DNA of 48,025 bases. Source: an uncultured Verrucomicrobia subdivision 3 bacterium (GTDB taxonomy: Bacteria > Verrucomicrobiota > Verrucomicrobiia > Limisphaerales > UBA11358). Position 1 is the stretch's first letter; each line of letters begins with the position of its first letter. Both the position numbers and the translations under genes were made by a program. Where the stretch lies: NCBI GenBank assembly GCA_903858275.1, contig CAIOIC010000010.1, positions 1-48,025 of the forward strand, given 5' to 3'. This document shows, piece after piece, positions 24,749-33,545 of the stretch. The notes under the pieces were generated by a model that worked only from the letters and a program-made list of their open reading frames with translations, made no database searches and was not told the DNA's origin.

Positions 24749-26659
24749 ATGACCGATAACGAAAACAAATATTGGGCGTTCCTCAGTTACAGCCAACAGG
24801 ATAATCGCGAGCAACGCTCAGACACGTCAGCGGCGAGCCACCTGTGCTGGGGCAATTGGTTGCTCGGCGCGCTGAAGACTTTTTCGGTTCCGGCGGAATT
24901 CACCGGCCAGATCAATGGGCGGGGGGAAATCATCCCCGAACGAATTGATTCCGTTTTCAAAGCTGAGCCGGAGCTGCCGGACAACGCCAATCTGAGCGCG
25001 GAGATGCGCCAGGCATTGGAGCAATCCATTTGCCTGATCGTGGTCTGTTCGCCCCGTTCGGCCAAAAGCCTCCGGGTGAATGAAACCGTGCGCTATTTCA
25101 AGCAATTCGGACGCGGCAAACAAATCCTGCCCATCGTGATTGCGGGAGAACCCCATGTCAGCGATGGCAGCCAGCCGAACCGATCAGCGGAAGATGAATG
25201 TTTGGTTCCGGCGCTGCGTCACCCGGTGCGGCCGGATGGTACGCTTGAGGTCACCAAGCGGGCGGCCAAATACATTTTTGTGGACGCACGGCATGGCGTT
25301 GAGAAGCGGGAAATTCTGGCCAAGGACCACCGAACCGCCGAAGCCGATTTGGAGATGGCCAAAATCCAACTGATTGCCTTGCTGCTCGGGGTCGGATTCA
25401 ACGGGCTATGGTGGCGTGAACAAAAACGCCACTTCTTTGATTTAGCCGAAGCCCAACACCAAGTCCGAGAAGCCCGCAATCAAGTCGAAGAAGCACGGCG
25501 TCAATTGCAGGAAGCCCAGCGTCAAACCCACGAGGCGCAAACCAAAGCTCTGGAATTACAAGACCTGCCGCGCGACGTTCACAGTCAAATTCAGGAAGCG
25601 CAAAACCAATCCCGGGAAGCTCAGAACCAGGCCCGCGAAGCCCAAAAACAACTTCAGGAATTTCAAAATAAAGTCCGGGACACGCAAACCCAGCTGGAGG
25701 AAGCCCGCCAGCGAGCGCTAGCCGCCGAAAGCAAAGTTGTAGAAGCGCAGAATCAGGCGCGGGAAACAGGGATACAACTTGAAGAGACCCGAAATCAGGC
25801 CCGCGAGGCGCAGAACAAAGTGCTGGAAATACAACATCTGCCGCCATCCGTTCCGGAACGGATTCAGGAAGCCCCAAGTCAAATCCTCGAAGCTCAGCAG
25901 CAGGCGCAACCGGCGCAAAGTCAAATTGAGGAAGCCCGCCAACAAGTTCAGAACATACAAAAACAAAGCCGGCAGGCGCGCCGACTCACCAAAATATTTG
26001 CGATCCTGGCGGTGCTGTCCCTGCTGGCCGCCAGCGTGGCCTTGCGGCAACGCCAGATCGCCAGCCAAGCCCTGACCAAGGCTGCGACTGAGGGGGCGTG
26101 GAAGTTCAATCGGGCGTCAGGCGGGTTGAACCAGGAACAGATTCGGCAGGCGCTGCAAAATATTGGCGGAGCAGAACAGACGCGCAATCTCGATCAACTC
26201 GCAGCCGGGATTCCGCAGCAGGAAATTCCCGAAGCGCTGAAGGCGGCAACGGTCATTTTGAACGATCAGCAACGCAGCCATTTTCAGAAGTGGCTGCTGG
26301 TCCGGTTGGGCTGGGTGAATCCGCTGTCAGCCATGACCACCGCCAGCGCCATGGAGGGGAATATTGTGAACGATGAGGGATTGAGCGATACCTGCGGCTT
26401 CTTTCAACTCGCGGTGCTGGACAACTGGATGAAGAGCAATTTGCCGGAAGCCTTAAGCTGGGTTCTTCAGCTGCCTGATTCCGACACCCAGCAACGCGCC
26501 CTGGAAAAAATCATCCCGGCGCTGGCCGCCGACAACCCGCAATCCCCGCTGGCTTGGTTGAACAATTTAGAATCCGCATCCGATGAGCGGATTTACCAAC
26601 TGCTGTTCCAGCGCCGGTCCGCCGCCACAAATTGGATTGAAAACCTGAATCGGCCATAG
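24749..26659 (+). CDS. TIR-domain protein with heptad coiled coil and C-terminal repeat domain
   Basis: 636 residues. Residues 7-215 form a TIR domain of the bacterial FLSYSxxD type: YWAFLSYSQQD, then RIDSVFKAEPELP, LSAEMRQALEQSICLIVVCSP, and SLRVNETVRYF with Glu112 at the place of the conserved acidic residue. Residues 228-412 are about 26 consecutive seven-residue units (EAQNQAR-like), a long coiled coil. A membrane segment (413-433) follows. The C-terminal 200 residues have SWVLQLPDSDTQQRALEKIIPALAADNPQSPLAWLNNL in outline, like helical repeats of verrucomicrobial proteins. TIR domains either sense or degrade NAD; which applies is unknown. TAAAAT 12 bases before the ATG may be a -10 box. 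It stands alone between two gaps. Confidence 0.85.
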   Translation: MTDNENKYWAFLSYSQQDNREQRSDTSAASHLCWGNWLLGALKTFSVPAEFTGQINGRGEIIPERIDSVFKAEPELPDNANLSAEMRQALEQSICLIVVCSPRSAKSLRVNETVRYFKQFGRGKQILPIVIAGEPHVSDGSQPNRSAEDECLVPALRHPVRPDGTLEVTKRAAKYIFVDARHGVEKREILAKDHRTAEADLEMAKIQLIALLLGVGFNGLWWREQKRHFFDLAEAQHQVREARNQVEEARRQLQEAQRQTHEAQTKALELQDLPRDVHSQIQEAQNQSREAQNQAREAQKQLQEFQNKVRDTQTQLEEARQRALAAESKVVEAQNQARETGIQLEETRNQAREAQNKVLEIQHLPPSVPERIQEAPSQILEAQQQAQPAQSQIEEARQQVQNIQKQSRQARRLTKIFAILAVLSLLAASVALRQRQIASQALTKAATEGAWKFNRASGGLNQEQIRQALQNIGGAEQTRNLDQLAAGIPQQEIPEALKAATVILNDQQRSHFQKWLLVRLGWVNPLSAMTTASAMEGNIVNDEGLSDTCGFFQLAVLDNWMKSNLPEALSWVLQLPDSDTQQRALEKIIPALAADNPQSPLAWLNNLESASDERIYQLLFQRRSAATNWIENLNRP

Positions 26660-26876
26660 ACAATCACGCAATTGCGAAAACCTTGATTGCCAACCTCCAG
26701 GTTTTTCAGGAACTCAGATTTTGACAACCCGGTTCAACTCAAGCCAAAGGAGTAATGGTAGTCATCTGCATTTTCATTATCCCGCCATGGGTGGGCCAGT
26801 GTGCGGGAGAATCCAGCGGGCAAACTGGTTAGAGCCCCAGCGCTTTTGAAATTGCTCTAAACGGAGAAACGCCGTT
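26660..26876. other. Intergenic gap between the convergent TIR and mlaD genes
   Basis: 217 bp. A small hairpin AAACGG/CCGTTT follows the mlaD stop but has no T run. I see no gene, RNA or other clear signal. Confidence 0.4.
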
Positions 26877-28166
26877 TTACTGCCCTGCCCCACGCGGCGA
26901 CGTGAGTTTCTTGACCGGTGCGGTTACCGCCGGCGCGTTGGTGGTCTTTACCTTGAACGCCGAGCGCAGCAGCCAGTGGCGCTTCAACCCCTGCACCATG
27001 TCGTCGGTGTCGGCAATCGTCTTGCCGATGGTCCCCAGCAGATTGGGATTGGCCTGCACCTGCGCATTCAGATTGCTGGTGATGCTGGCGAGGTTAAGCA
27101 GCGTCAGGGTGATGTCCGCCGTAAGCTGGTTCAAATTCGTATCCACGTTCACCAGCAGCGTATTGGCGTTGGTCAGCACGGATTCAATTTGGAACGGCGC
27201 GTTCGTGCCCAGCGCCCAAACCCCAAGTGCACCCGGCCCCCGCAACTCGCCGCTGATGGCGGTAAAATTCGTGACCAGCGGCTGCGCAGCGACGATGGCG
27301 GAGTTCAAATTCGCCGTGGCATTCGCGGCATTGTCCAGCACGGCGGCGAGTTTGTTGGTGAGCGAAAGAATCCCCGGCAACGCCACTTCGACCTGTCCAA
27401 CCAGCCGGTCCAATCGGTCGGCCACAGGCAGCGCCTCCGCCGCCGATAATTCCACCGGCGAATTGTTTTCGGGATTGTAAAAATCATATCGCTGCAATTC
27501 CTCGCGCCAGACGGCGACAATGTGCTTGCGGTTGATGGTGTTGTTGTAGGCAAAGACGGAATTGGATTCGAGGTTCAGCGCGGCAAGAGTTTGCAGGCTG
27601 GCTGGCGACAATTCGGCATACGGCCGGAACAGAATGTTGGATTTCGCATCAAACACATACTGCGAAAGCTGCCACTGGTTTGATTCGGCGAGGATGAGTT
27701 TTTCGAGTTCGGGAATCGTTTTTTGAAAAATCGGCTGCGTCACGCACAGAGCGTAACCGTTCGTCGCGCGGGTCACTTCCAACTGGCTTTGGCCGAGAAA
27801 ACCAGCGTTCACCTTGACATGGGAACCACCGGTCCAAATGTAACGAAAATACGGCTCCAGCACTTGAAATTGCACTTCTACGTTGTGCCGGTCACCCGGC
27901 GGACGCGGATGCACCCGCGTGATGCTGCCGACTTGAAAGCCCATCATGAAAACCGGGTCGCCCACTTTCAATCCGGTCGAGGTCTGGAGATAGGTCGCGA
28001 ATCGGGCCTTCGCCAGAAACCAGCCTTTCCGTTCCGCCGTGTGGTAAATGTAATAACCAAAACCAAACAACAGCAGCACCGCCGCGAAAAACACGAACCA
28101 GCCCACGGCGCGCTCCATTTTGTTAAGGCGCGTGCGGAGTTGCGGGGTCAAATCTTGCAGTGGCAT
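26877..28166 (-). CDS. MlaD/MCE-domain lipid transport protein
   Basis: 429 residues from ATG 28166. The N-terminal membrane anchor is about 20-38 (VGWFVFFAAVLLLFGFGYYI). The MCE domain (about 45-130) contains TSTGLKVGDPVFMMGFQVGSI and later FLGQSQLEVT. The C-terminal 200 residues are helical and Asn/Thr/Leu-rich, as in MCE proteins that form a tunnel. MCE proteins bind phospholipids or sterols in the periplasm. It is last of an mlaE-mlaF-mlaD set, 13 bp after mlaF; a longer upstream reading would overlap mlaF and was rejected. Confidence 0.88.
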   Translation of the reverse strand: MPLQDLTPQLRTRLNKMERAVGWFVFFAAVLLLFGFGYYIYHTAERKGWFLAKARFATYLQTSTGLKVGDPVFMMGFQVGSITRVHPRPPGDRHNVEVQFQVLEPYFRYIWTGGSHVKVNAGFLGQSQLEVTRATNGYALCVTQPIFQKTIPELEKLILAESNQWQLSQYVFDAKSNILFRPYAELSPASLQTLAALNLESNSVFAYNNTINRKHIVAVWREELQRYDFYNPENNSPVELSAAEALPVADRLDRLVGQVEVALPGILSLTNKLAAVLDNAANATANLNSAIVAAQPLVTNFTAISGELRGPGALGVWALGTNAPFQIESVLTNANTLLVNVDTNLNQLTADITLTLLNLASITSNLNAQVQANPNLLGTIGKTIADTDDMVQGLKRHWLLRSAFKVKTTNAPAVTAPVKKLTSPRGAGQ

Positions 28167-28179
28167 AAAAATTGTCTCG

Positions 28180-28968
28180 TCAGATTGTTGTCTCAACCGG
28201 CTCGGCCAGCAATTCTTTTGCGGCGGGAGTGCGGGCGGATTCCACCTCGCGCCACGCACCGAGCACGGAAAATATCTTTTCCTCCAGCACGGCATATTTC
28301 CGCTGCGGATGCCGCCACACGCGCAAATCATCCGTCGTCACCACCAGCGTCATCGGGCGGCCGCCAAAATATTTATGGCCGCTCCACAGCTGTTCCAGAA
28401 ATTTCAGCAGCCAATGACGGTGTCGCCCATCGAGGCCGCCGAGCGGATTATCCAGCAGCAGCAATTCGGGCTGGAGCACCAGCGCGCGCGCCAGCGCCGC
28501 ACGCTGCCGCCAGTTCGCAGACAGGTTGGCCGGCGTGTTGTCCGCATACGGCGCAAGCTCCAGCAACTCCATCAATTCTTCCACCACCCGCGCAACTTCC
28601 GCCAGGGGGGCATTTCTTTGGTAGCGCAGCGGCAGCGCGACATTCTCCGCGATGGTGAGCTGGTTGAACAGATTTCCGCCGGCGAAAACAAACCCGATGC
28701 GCAACCGCTCGGCGATCTGCGCCTCGCCAAAATTTTTGGTCTCGCAGCCGAACACGCGGCAGCTACCGCTGGCCGGCGTTATCAAGCCGCCCGCATGCAG
28801 CAGCAGATCGCTTTTGCCGGAATGTTGCCGACCGGCCACCACCCAGAATTCACCGGATGCCACCGACCAATTCACGCCCTCGATCACGGTGAGCAGCGTG
28901 TCGCGCAGCGCGCCGATGCGGGCGGCGCTCATTTCGATGACGGCGGGTTGAAAAGTGGTTTCGCTCAT
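28180..28968 (-). CDS. MlaF-like ABC ATPase with degenerate catalytic motifs
   Basis: 262 residues. Walker A is intact (GRQHSGKS, 46-53). The other ATP-site motifs deviate compared with MlaF. The Q-loop Gln is Ala96 (FVFAGGNLF for LFQSGALF), the LSGG signature is LSANW (149-153) and the Walker B Glu is Asn174 (LLLLDNP). The switch His is Thr212 (LVVTTDD for VVVSHD). The fold and the downstream RAALARAL are preserved. It overlaps mlaE by ATGA and lies between mlaE and mlaD, so it is the positional MlaF. It likely binds ATP but may hydrolyse it poorly or not at all. Confidence 0.85.
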   Translation of the reverse strand: MSETTFQPAVIEMSAARIGALRDTLLTVIEGVNWSVASGEFWVVAGRQHSGKSDLLLHAGGLITPASGSCRVFGCETKNFGEAQIAERLRIGFVFAGGNLFNQLTIAENVALPLRYQRNAPLAEVARVVEELMELLELAPYADNTPANLSANWRQRAALARALVLQPELLLLDNPLGGLDGRHRHWLLKFLEQLWSGHKYFGGRPMTLVVTTDDLRVWRHPQRKYAVLEEKIFSVLGAWREVESARTPAAKELLAEPVETTI

Positions 28969-29825
28969 GTGACGAGATAAAGCACGATGAACACCGCATC
29001 CACCAGCACACAGACGATGACGCCTTGCGTCACCGCGCGGACCGCCACGCGCGAAACGTCCTCCAACCGCAGCGGCTGTGCGAGGCCGTGGTAACACGTC
29101 ACGATGGCGATAAAAAATCCGAACGCCACCGTCTTCAACGCCAGCAGCGCGAAATCCAGCCAGTTCAGCGCCTCGGCAATCTGCTTGAAATAATCGCCCG
29201 GCCCCATCGGCACATCCTGCAGGAAAGCGAACAGATAACCGCTGCCCAGCGCGCCGATGATCAGATAAACCGTCAGCGCAAAAATGCCCAGCGCCATGCC
29301 GATGACCCGCGGCACGATGAGGTAATGCACCGGATCAATCCCCAGCGCCTCCAGCGCCTCGACCTCGCCGAGCGCGCGCGCCGTGCCGAGTTCAATTACA
29401 TTCGCCGTGCCGACGCGCGCCAGCACCAGCACCGCCGTGAGCAGCGGGCCAAGTTCGCGCACGATGACAATCACCATCGTGGAGCCGAGATAATTGGTCG
29501 CGCCGACTTTCGCCAGCGCGGAAACCGTCTGCCCGATGACGAGAAAACCCAGCGCCAGCGCAATGAACAGGAACATCGGCAGCAAGGCGACTCCGGCCCG
29601 GGAAATTTCATGACGCACACGCGGCTGCATCACGCTGCGGGCCACGCTGAATTTATTGAGCATCACGCCGAGGGTGATGAGGGCAAACGCGCCCAAGCCC
29701 CGGATGGTGAGAATGGCGAGAAACAACTTCCGCCCGATTAAATCGGTGTAAGATTTGGACAGCGTGGCGCGGCGAAACACCTGGGTGTTCGCCAACTCGA
29801 AGGCCTTGGCCAAATCTCCGCGCAT
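28965..29825 (-). CDS. MlaE-family lipid ABC transporter permease
   Basis: 286 residues from ATG 29825, starting 31 bp after the cupin gene ends. The conserved MlaE block is present: GATNYLGSTMVIVIVRELGPLLTAVLVLARVGTANVIELGTARALGEVEALEALGIDPVHYLIVPRVIG in outline, with several membrane helices after it. It is the membrane subunit of an Mla-type retrograde or anterograde phospholipid transporter. It is translationally coupled to the ATPase gene. No mlaB or mlaC is present nearby. Confidence 0.92.
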   Translation of the reverse strand: MRGDLAKAFELANTQVFRRATLSKSYTDLIGRKLFLAILTIRGLGAFALITLGVMLNKFSVARSVMQPRVRHEISRAGVALLPMFLFIALALGFLVIGQTVSALAKVGATNYLGSTMVIVIVRELGPLLTAVLVLARVGTANVIELGTARALGEVEALEALGIDPVHYLIVPRVIGMALGIFALTVYLIIGALGSGYLFAFLQDVPMGPGDYFKQIAEALNWLDFALLALKTVAFGFFIAIVTCYHGLAQPLRLEDVSRVAVRAVTQGVIVCVLVDAVFIVLYLVT

Positions 29826-29856
29826 GACAGCAGCGTAGAACCCGGCGGACGCGGGT

Positions 29857-30228
29857 TCAAATATCTTTTTCTGTGATAATCGTGTCGCTGTGCCCGTAAG
29901 CGGGCGCGCAGCAGCAGAGCAGACGCAGGACTTCGCCGCCCGTGTTCCAGAGTTTGTGTTTCTGGCCGGGCGGAATGGCGATAGCGTCGCCAGCCTGCAC
30001 CTCGCGAATTTCGCCGGCGATGCGGATTTTTCCAAGACCGTGCGTGATGTAATAAATTTCCTCGGCGCGCGGATGGTAATGCTCCTGCGTCGCGGCGCCC
30101 ACCGGCAACCTCGCCTCGGCGAGGCTCTGGTTGCGGATGGCGGAGTTACGGTGCGCGAGCAGTTCACGGATTTCCGAGCCATCCTTGGTGGTAAACGACG
30201 GCACTTCGTTCAGGTTTTTGATGTCCAT
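29857..30228 (-). CDS. Small cupin-domain protein
   Basis: 123 residues. Cupin motif 1 is EHYHPRAEEIYYITHGLGKIRI (two His, one Glu) and motif 2 is PPGQKHKLWNTG (His), giving a full metal-binding set. Single-domain cupins include isomerases, dioxygenases and sensors; function cannot be assigned. It lies between a DMT transporter and mlaE on the same strand, with short gaps (12 and 31 bp), so it is probably co-transcribed. Confidence 0.88.
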   Translation of the reverse strand: MDIKNLNEVPSFTTKDGSEIRELLAHRNSAIRNQSLAEARLPVGAATQEHYHPRAEEIYYITHGLGKIRIAGEIREVQAGDAIAIPPGQKHKLWNTGGEVLRLLCCCAPAYGHSDTIITEKDI

Positions 30229-30240
30229 AAGCAGTGGCGG

Positions 30241-31212
30241 TTAAAAACTTTCCGGCAGTTTGAAGATTTTTGACCAATCCATCTGGCCGAGCAAGACGCC
30301 GGCGACGATTAATATCATCGCTGTGCAAAAGGTCGGCGTGATGGGTTCGCCGAGGCAATAATGCGCCCAGACGCCGGTGGAAAGCGGAATGAGATTATTG
30401 AACAACATCACGCGACTGGTTTGCCACTGGCCCAGCGCGGAGTTCCACAACGCATAAGGAACCACGCTGCCTAAAACAATGTTCAGGCAATGCACGCCGA
30501 GATGCGGCGCGTCAAGCACAAGACCGCGCGGGGCGATTTCGATGAGCGCCAGCGGCAGCAGCATGACGCCGGACATCCACATCGAATGAGCGGCGACTTC
30601 CAGACCGCTGAGAGCGCGGGTGAGGATGCGGCTCTGGTGGTTGTAATTCGCCCAGAGCAGGCTGGAGAGCAATCCGCAAATTTCGCCGGCGAGACTGAAG
30701 CTGGCGGTTTTCAATGCGGGCCAGAACAGCACGAACACACCGGACATCGCCAACAGCGCCGCGCCGTAGCGGCGGACGCTCGACCAGTTTTTTCGCGGAC
30801 GGTCTTCGATGAGCAGCGCCCAGATCGGCGAGGCGCCGATGTAAAGCGCCACATGCGAGGCGGCAGTCAGTTTGAGCGCCCAGCAAAAAGCAACGACGTA
30901 GGCCGCCAGGCTTAACCCGCCGCGCAACCAGAGCTGGCGATGCTGGTGGCGGCTGAGCGGTTGAAATTCGCCCAGCCAGCTGGTCAGGCGAAGAAGGGTG
31001 AGCAGAATAATTCCGGCAATGAGAAACCGCGTCGCGCCCGTCCAAATCGGCGACCAGGTGGTGACGAGCCATTTGGTTCCGGCGTTGTTGCCGCCCCACA
31101 AAAAGACGACGAGCAGCAGGCTGCCGGCAATGGTTGAATGGTTTTTCTTGTCAGACACAAAAGGAGTTAATCGGTGGGCCAGGAAGTTGCCAATATAATT
31201 GTCTGGTCGCAA
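30241..31212 (-). CDS. DMT-superfamily (EamA) transporter
   Basis: 323 residues with about ten hydrophobic segments in two EamA halves (about 28-160 and 172-305). The first half begins SLLLVVFLWGGNNAGTKWLV and the second ends FCTAMILIVAGVLLGQ. It is probably a metabolite exporter; substrate unknown. It shares the strand and close spacing with the cupin and the small membrane protein gene. Confidence 0.88.
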   Translation of the reverse strand: MRPDNYIGNFLAHRLTPFVSDKKNHSTIAGSLLLVVFLWGGNNAGTKWLVTTWSPIWTGATRFLIAGIILLTLLRLTSWLGEFQPLSRHQHRQLWLRGGLSLAAYVVAFCWALKLTAASHVALYIGASPIWALLIEDRPRKNWSSVRRYGAALLAMSGVFVLFWPALKTASFSLAGEICGLLSSLLWANYNHQSRILTRALSGLEVAAHSMWMSGVMLLPLALIEIAPRGLVLDAPHLGVHCLNIVLGSVVPYALWNSALGQWQTSRVMLFNNLIPLSTGVWAHYCLGEPITPTFCTAMILIVAGVLLGQMDWSKIFKLPESF

Positions 31213-31242
31213 ACTGCCGAAACGGTGGCGGCTTGAGAATAC

Positions 31243-31443
31243 TTACCACCACCACCTGCCAGAAACCGATTCCCAAAAATCATCCAGATAAATTGCGGCT
31301 AAAATTGCCGCAGCCAGGGCTGTGAGGAGAATGCAAATCCAGCCGTCTTGAAATGTGTAAAAGCCAACAAAGCCTCCAGCCACCAACCCACAACAGAAGT
31401 GCACCCAAATCTTGAACCAGTCGCGTTTGGGTTCGTTTGCCAT
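31243..31443 (-). CDS. Small two-helix membrane protein
   Basis: 66 residues: charged start MANEPKRDWFKIW, hydrophobic HFCCGLVAGGFVGFYTF, then CILLTALAAAILAAIYL and a Trp-rich end (GRWWW). It starts 8 bp after scpB ends, on the same strand. I do not recognise a family. The start, spacing and clean two-helix pattern support a real gene. Confidence 0.65.
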   Translation of the reverse strand: MANEPKRDWFKIWVHFCCGLVAGGFVGFYTFQDGWICILLTALAAAILAAIYLDDFWESVSGRWWW

Positions 31444-31451
31444 TGTTGACG

Positions 31452-32156
31452 TTAGCTGGCCTCCGCCGGTTCGGACGGCGATGCGGGAGTCTCTTCCGGC
31501 TTCGCTGGCGCTTCATCCAGTCGCAGTTGTTCCGGCGGCACCGTCGCGAGGCCGGCATCGGCGGTGACGGGCGCAACCGGTTTTTCAATCGGAATACGAC
31601 GTAGCTCATCCGCCGCCGGCAGATCTTCCAGACCGCGCAGGCCAAAATATTCCAGAAATAACGGCGTGGTGCTGTAAAGCGCGGGGCGACCGACGACTTC
31701 CGCGCGACCGCTCTGCTCCACGAGGCCGCGCTCGAGAATCGTCTGCATCGTGCCATCCACATTCACGCCGCGCACCTGCTCCACCTCAGCCCGCGTGACC
31801 GGCTGGCGATAAGCAATGATGGCGAGCGTCTCCAGTGCCGCCTGCGAGAGCCGCGACGGGCGGTTTTTCACACCGACCAGCGCCCGGAGCCACGGCGAAA
31901 ATTCCGGCTGGGTAACGAACTGCCACGCGCCCGCGACACACGCGAGCCGATAGCTGCGCGCGGCGGCTTCGTGTTCGGCGGCGAGTTGTTCGAGCGCGGG
32001 GACCAGATCGTCTTCTTTGATTTTTTTGAATGCCTTGGCCTCTTCCGCCGCGTTTTCCTCGCTGGCGGCATTGGCAAAAATGTCGCGAAGCTCCTTCACG
32101 CTCATCGGCTTTTGGGCGGAGAACAGCAGCGATTCCAGAATGTATTTCAGTTCCAT
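31452..32156 (-). CDS. scpB: Segregation and condensation protein B
   Basis: 234 residues. The N-terminal winged helices begin MELKYILESLLFSAQKPMSVKEL. The conserved block RPSRLSQAALETLAIIAYRQPVTRAEVEQVRGVN and GRAEVVGRPALYSTTPLFLEYFGL is characteristic of ScpB. The C-terminal tail (about 190-234) is Pro/Ala/Glu-rich. With ScpA it forms the kleisin complex of bacterial SMC condensin. It begins 8 bp after scpA. Confidence 0.95.
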   Translation of the reverse strand: MELKYILESLLFSAQKPMSVKELRDIFANAASEENAAEEAKAFKKIKEDDLVPALEQLAAEHEAAARSYRLACVAGAWQFVTQPEFSPWLRALVGVKNRPSRLSQAALETLAIIAYRQPVTRAEVEQVRGVNVDGTMQTILERGLVEQSGRAEVVGRPALYSTTPLFLEYFGLRGLEDLPAADELRRIPIEKPVAPVTADAGLATVPPEQLRLDEAPAKPEETPASPSEPAEAS

Positions 32157-32164
32157 CTTAAAAG

Positions 32165-33106
32165 TTATTTCGGTTTTTGCTCTTCGTTGTCAGCTTCTTC
32201 TTCTTCTCCATCCTCATCCTCGTCGTCATCGTCGTCATCATCGTCGTATTCCTCCTCATCTTCAACTTCCTCTTCAGCCTCGGCAGCAGTCGTTTCAGGT
32301 GGCAAAGCGACGGATTTTTCTTCACTTTGAACGCCGGCTTCAGACGCAGAGGCGACCACTTCCATCGGCTCAGCGGGAGCGATTGCCTTGCTCACTTCGA
32401 TTTCAGCAAACGGCTCCGGCTGGACGCAGGCGAGCTGCTTGAGCCGGATCAATTCCAGGACGGCGAGAAAAGTGCAGACCACTTCGGCGCGGTTGGCAGC
32501 CCGCTCGAACAGCTCGGAAAATCTGACCGTCGCGCGTTCAGTGATGGTTTTGAGGACGAACTCCATCTTTTCGCTGACGGTCCATTTGTCCTCGTAAATC
32601 TCCCGCTGGCCGGAGGTCTTTTCCTGAAAGCGGCGAAGCACGGCGTTGACGGCGTTCAGCAGGTCGAAGATGCCCACTTCCGGTTTTGCCGGTTCGGCTT
32701 CGGATTGAAATTCCATTTTTCCCGGCAGGCGCGGGAAGACATTTTCCTGACGCTCCTCCAGCGTTTGCAACGACGCGGCGGCATCCTTGAATTTTTTATA
32801 TTCAACGAGCTGACGGATGAGTTCCCAGCGCGGATCCTCGCCTTCATCCTCGACCTCGACGACGACCTGCTGATCCACGGGCAGCAATTCGCGGCTCTTA
32901 ATATACATGAGCGTGGAGGCCATCACGAGGAATTCGCCGGCGACTTCGAGGTCGAACTGCCGCATCAAGTCCACGTATTCGATGAATTGCGTGGCGAGCT
33001 TGGTGAGATTGACCTCGTAAATGTCCACCTCCTCCTTCTTGATGAGGTAAAGAAGGAGGTCGAGCGGGCCTTCGAAGACCTCAAACTGGACTTTGTATTC
33101 GGACAT
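32165..33106 (-). CDS. scpA: Segregation and condensation protein A, with a long acidic tail
   Basis: 313 residues. The kleisin start YKVQFEVFEGPLDLLLYLI is followed by KKEEVDIYEVNLTKLATQFIEYV and LVMASTLMYIKSRELLP, the ScpA signature. The C-terminal winged helix (about 195-245) includes RATVRFSELFE. From about 265 the protein ends in a run of Asp and Glu (including an Asp8 stretch) encoded by near-tandem GAC/GAT/GAG codons. The tail is absent from typical ScpA of about 250 residues. It is first of a run of minus-strand genes reaching mlaD. Confidence 0.95.
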   Translation of the reverse strand: MSEYKVQFEVFEGPLDLLLYLIKKEEVDIYEVNLTKLATQFIEYVDLMRQFDLEVAGEFLVMASTLMYIKSRELLPVDQQVVVEVEDEGEDPRWELIRQLVEYKKFKDAAASLQTLEERQENVFPRLPGKMEFQSEAEPAKPEVGIFDLLNAVNAVLRRFQEKTSGQREIYEDKWTVSEKMEFVLKTITERATVRFSELFERAANRAEVVCTFLAVLELIRLKQLACVQPEPFAEIEVSKAIAPAEPMEVVASASEAGVQSEEKSVALPPETTAAEAEEEVEDEEEYDDDDDDDDEDEDGEEEEADNEEQKPK

Positions 33107-33212
33107 GAACGGCTGGGAATCCTAAATTGAAGCGGGTGGGTTGGCAATGTCGGAACAACACTCGCCCAGCTAATTACTCGACGCGGATGGCTTTTTTTGG
33201 CAGGGTTCCGTC

Positions 33213-33545
33213 ATGGATGCGGACGAGCGAGAAATTTTTAACTACCTCAAAACCTGGGGCAAGGAATATGTCGGCACGACGGAAATCTGCCGGCGCGCGG
33301 GGATCAAAAAACGTTTTTACGAAGACCCGGAGTGGGCCATTCCCGTTCTGATCTCGATGAAGGAACGCGGCATTCTGGAAAGTGACGCGATGGGCCGCTA
33401 CCGCGTCAAGCCCGCACACAAGAAGAAAGGCGGCGGCCGCTGGATTGCGCCCGACATCGAAAAAATCCTCACCGAAAGCGGGCTGAAGGTGGAGAGCAAT
33501 AATTCTTCCGACATCGCCCCTGACGAATACTACGAGCAACTCTGA
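33213..33545 (+). CDS. Conserved hypothetical protein, winged-helix-like
   Basis: 110 residues. The start MDADEREIFNYLKTWGKEYVGTTEICRRAG looks like the first helices of a winged-helix DNA-binding domain. KKRFYEDPEWAIPVLISMKERGILE and GRYRVKP continue that pattern. I do not recognise the family. Its stop overlaps the next start (TGATG), so it is coupled to a DMT transporter. It is divergent from scpA across 106 bp. Confidence 0.7.
   Translation: MDADEREIFNYLKTWGKEYVGTTEICRRAGIKKRFYEDPEWAIPVLISMKERGILESDAMGRYRVKPAHKKKGGGRWIAPDIEKILTESGLKVESNNSSDIAPDEYYEQL

Noticed and set aside
29826..30182. Upstream extension of mlaE
   Set aside because: It lies out of frame over the cupin gene and is Arg/Ser-rich; MlaE proteins start near 29825.
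32177..33130. 317-codon plus-strand open frame
   Set aside because: Antisense to scpA; its hydrophobic start is only the complement of the acidic tail codons.
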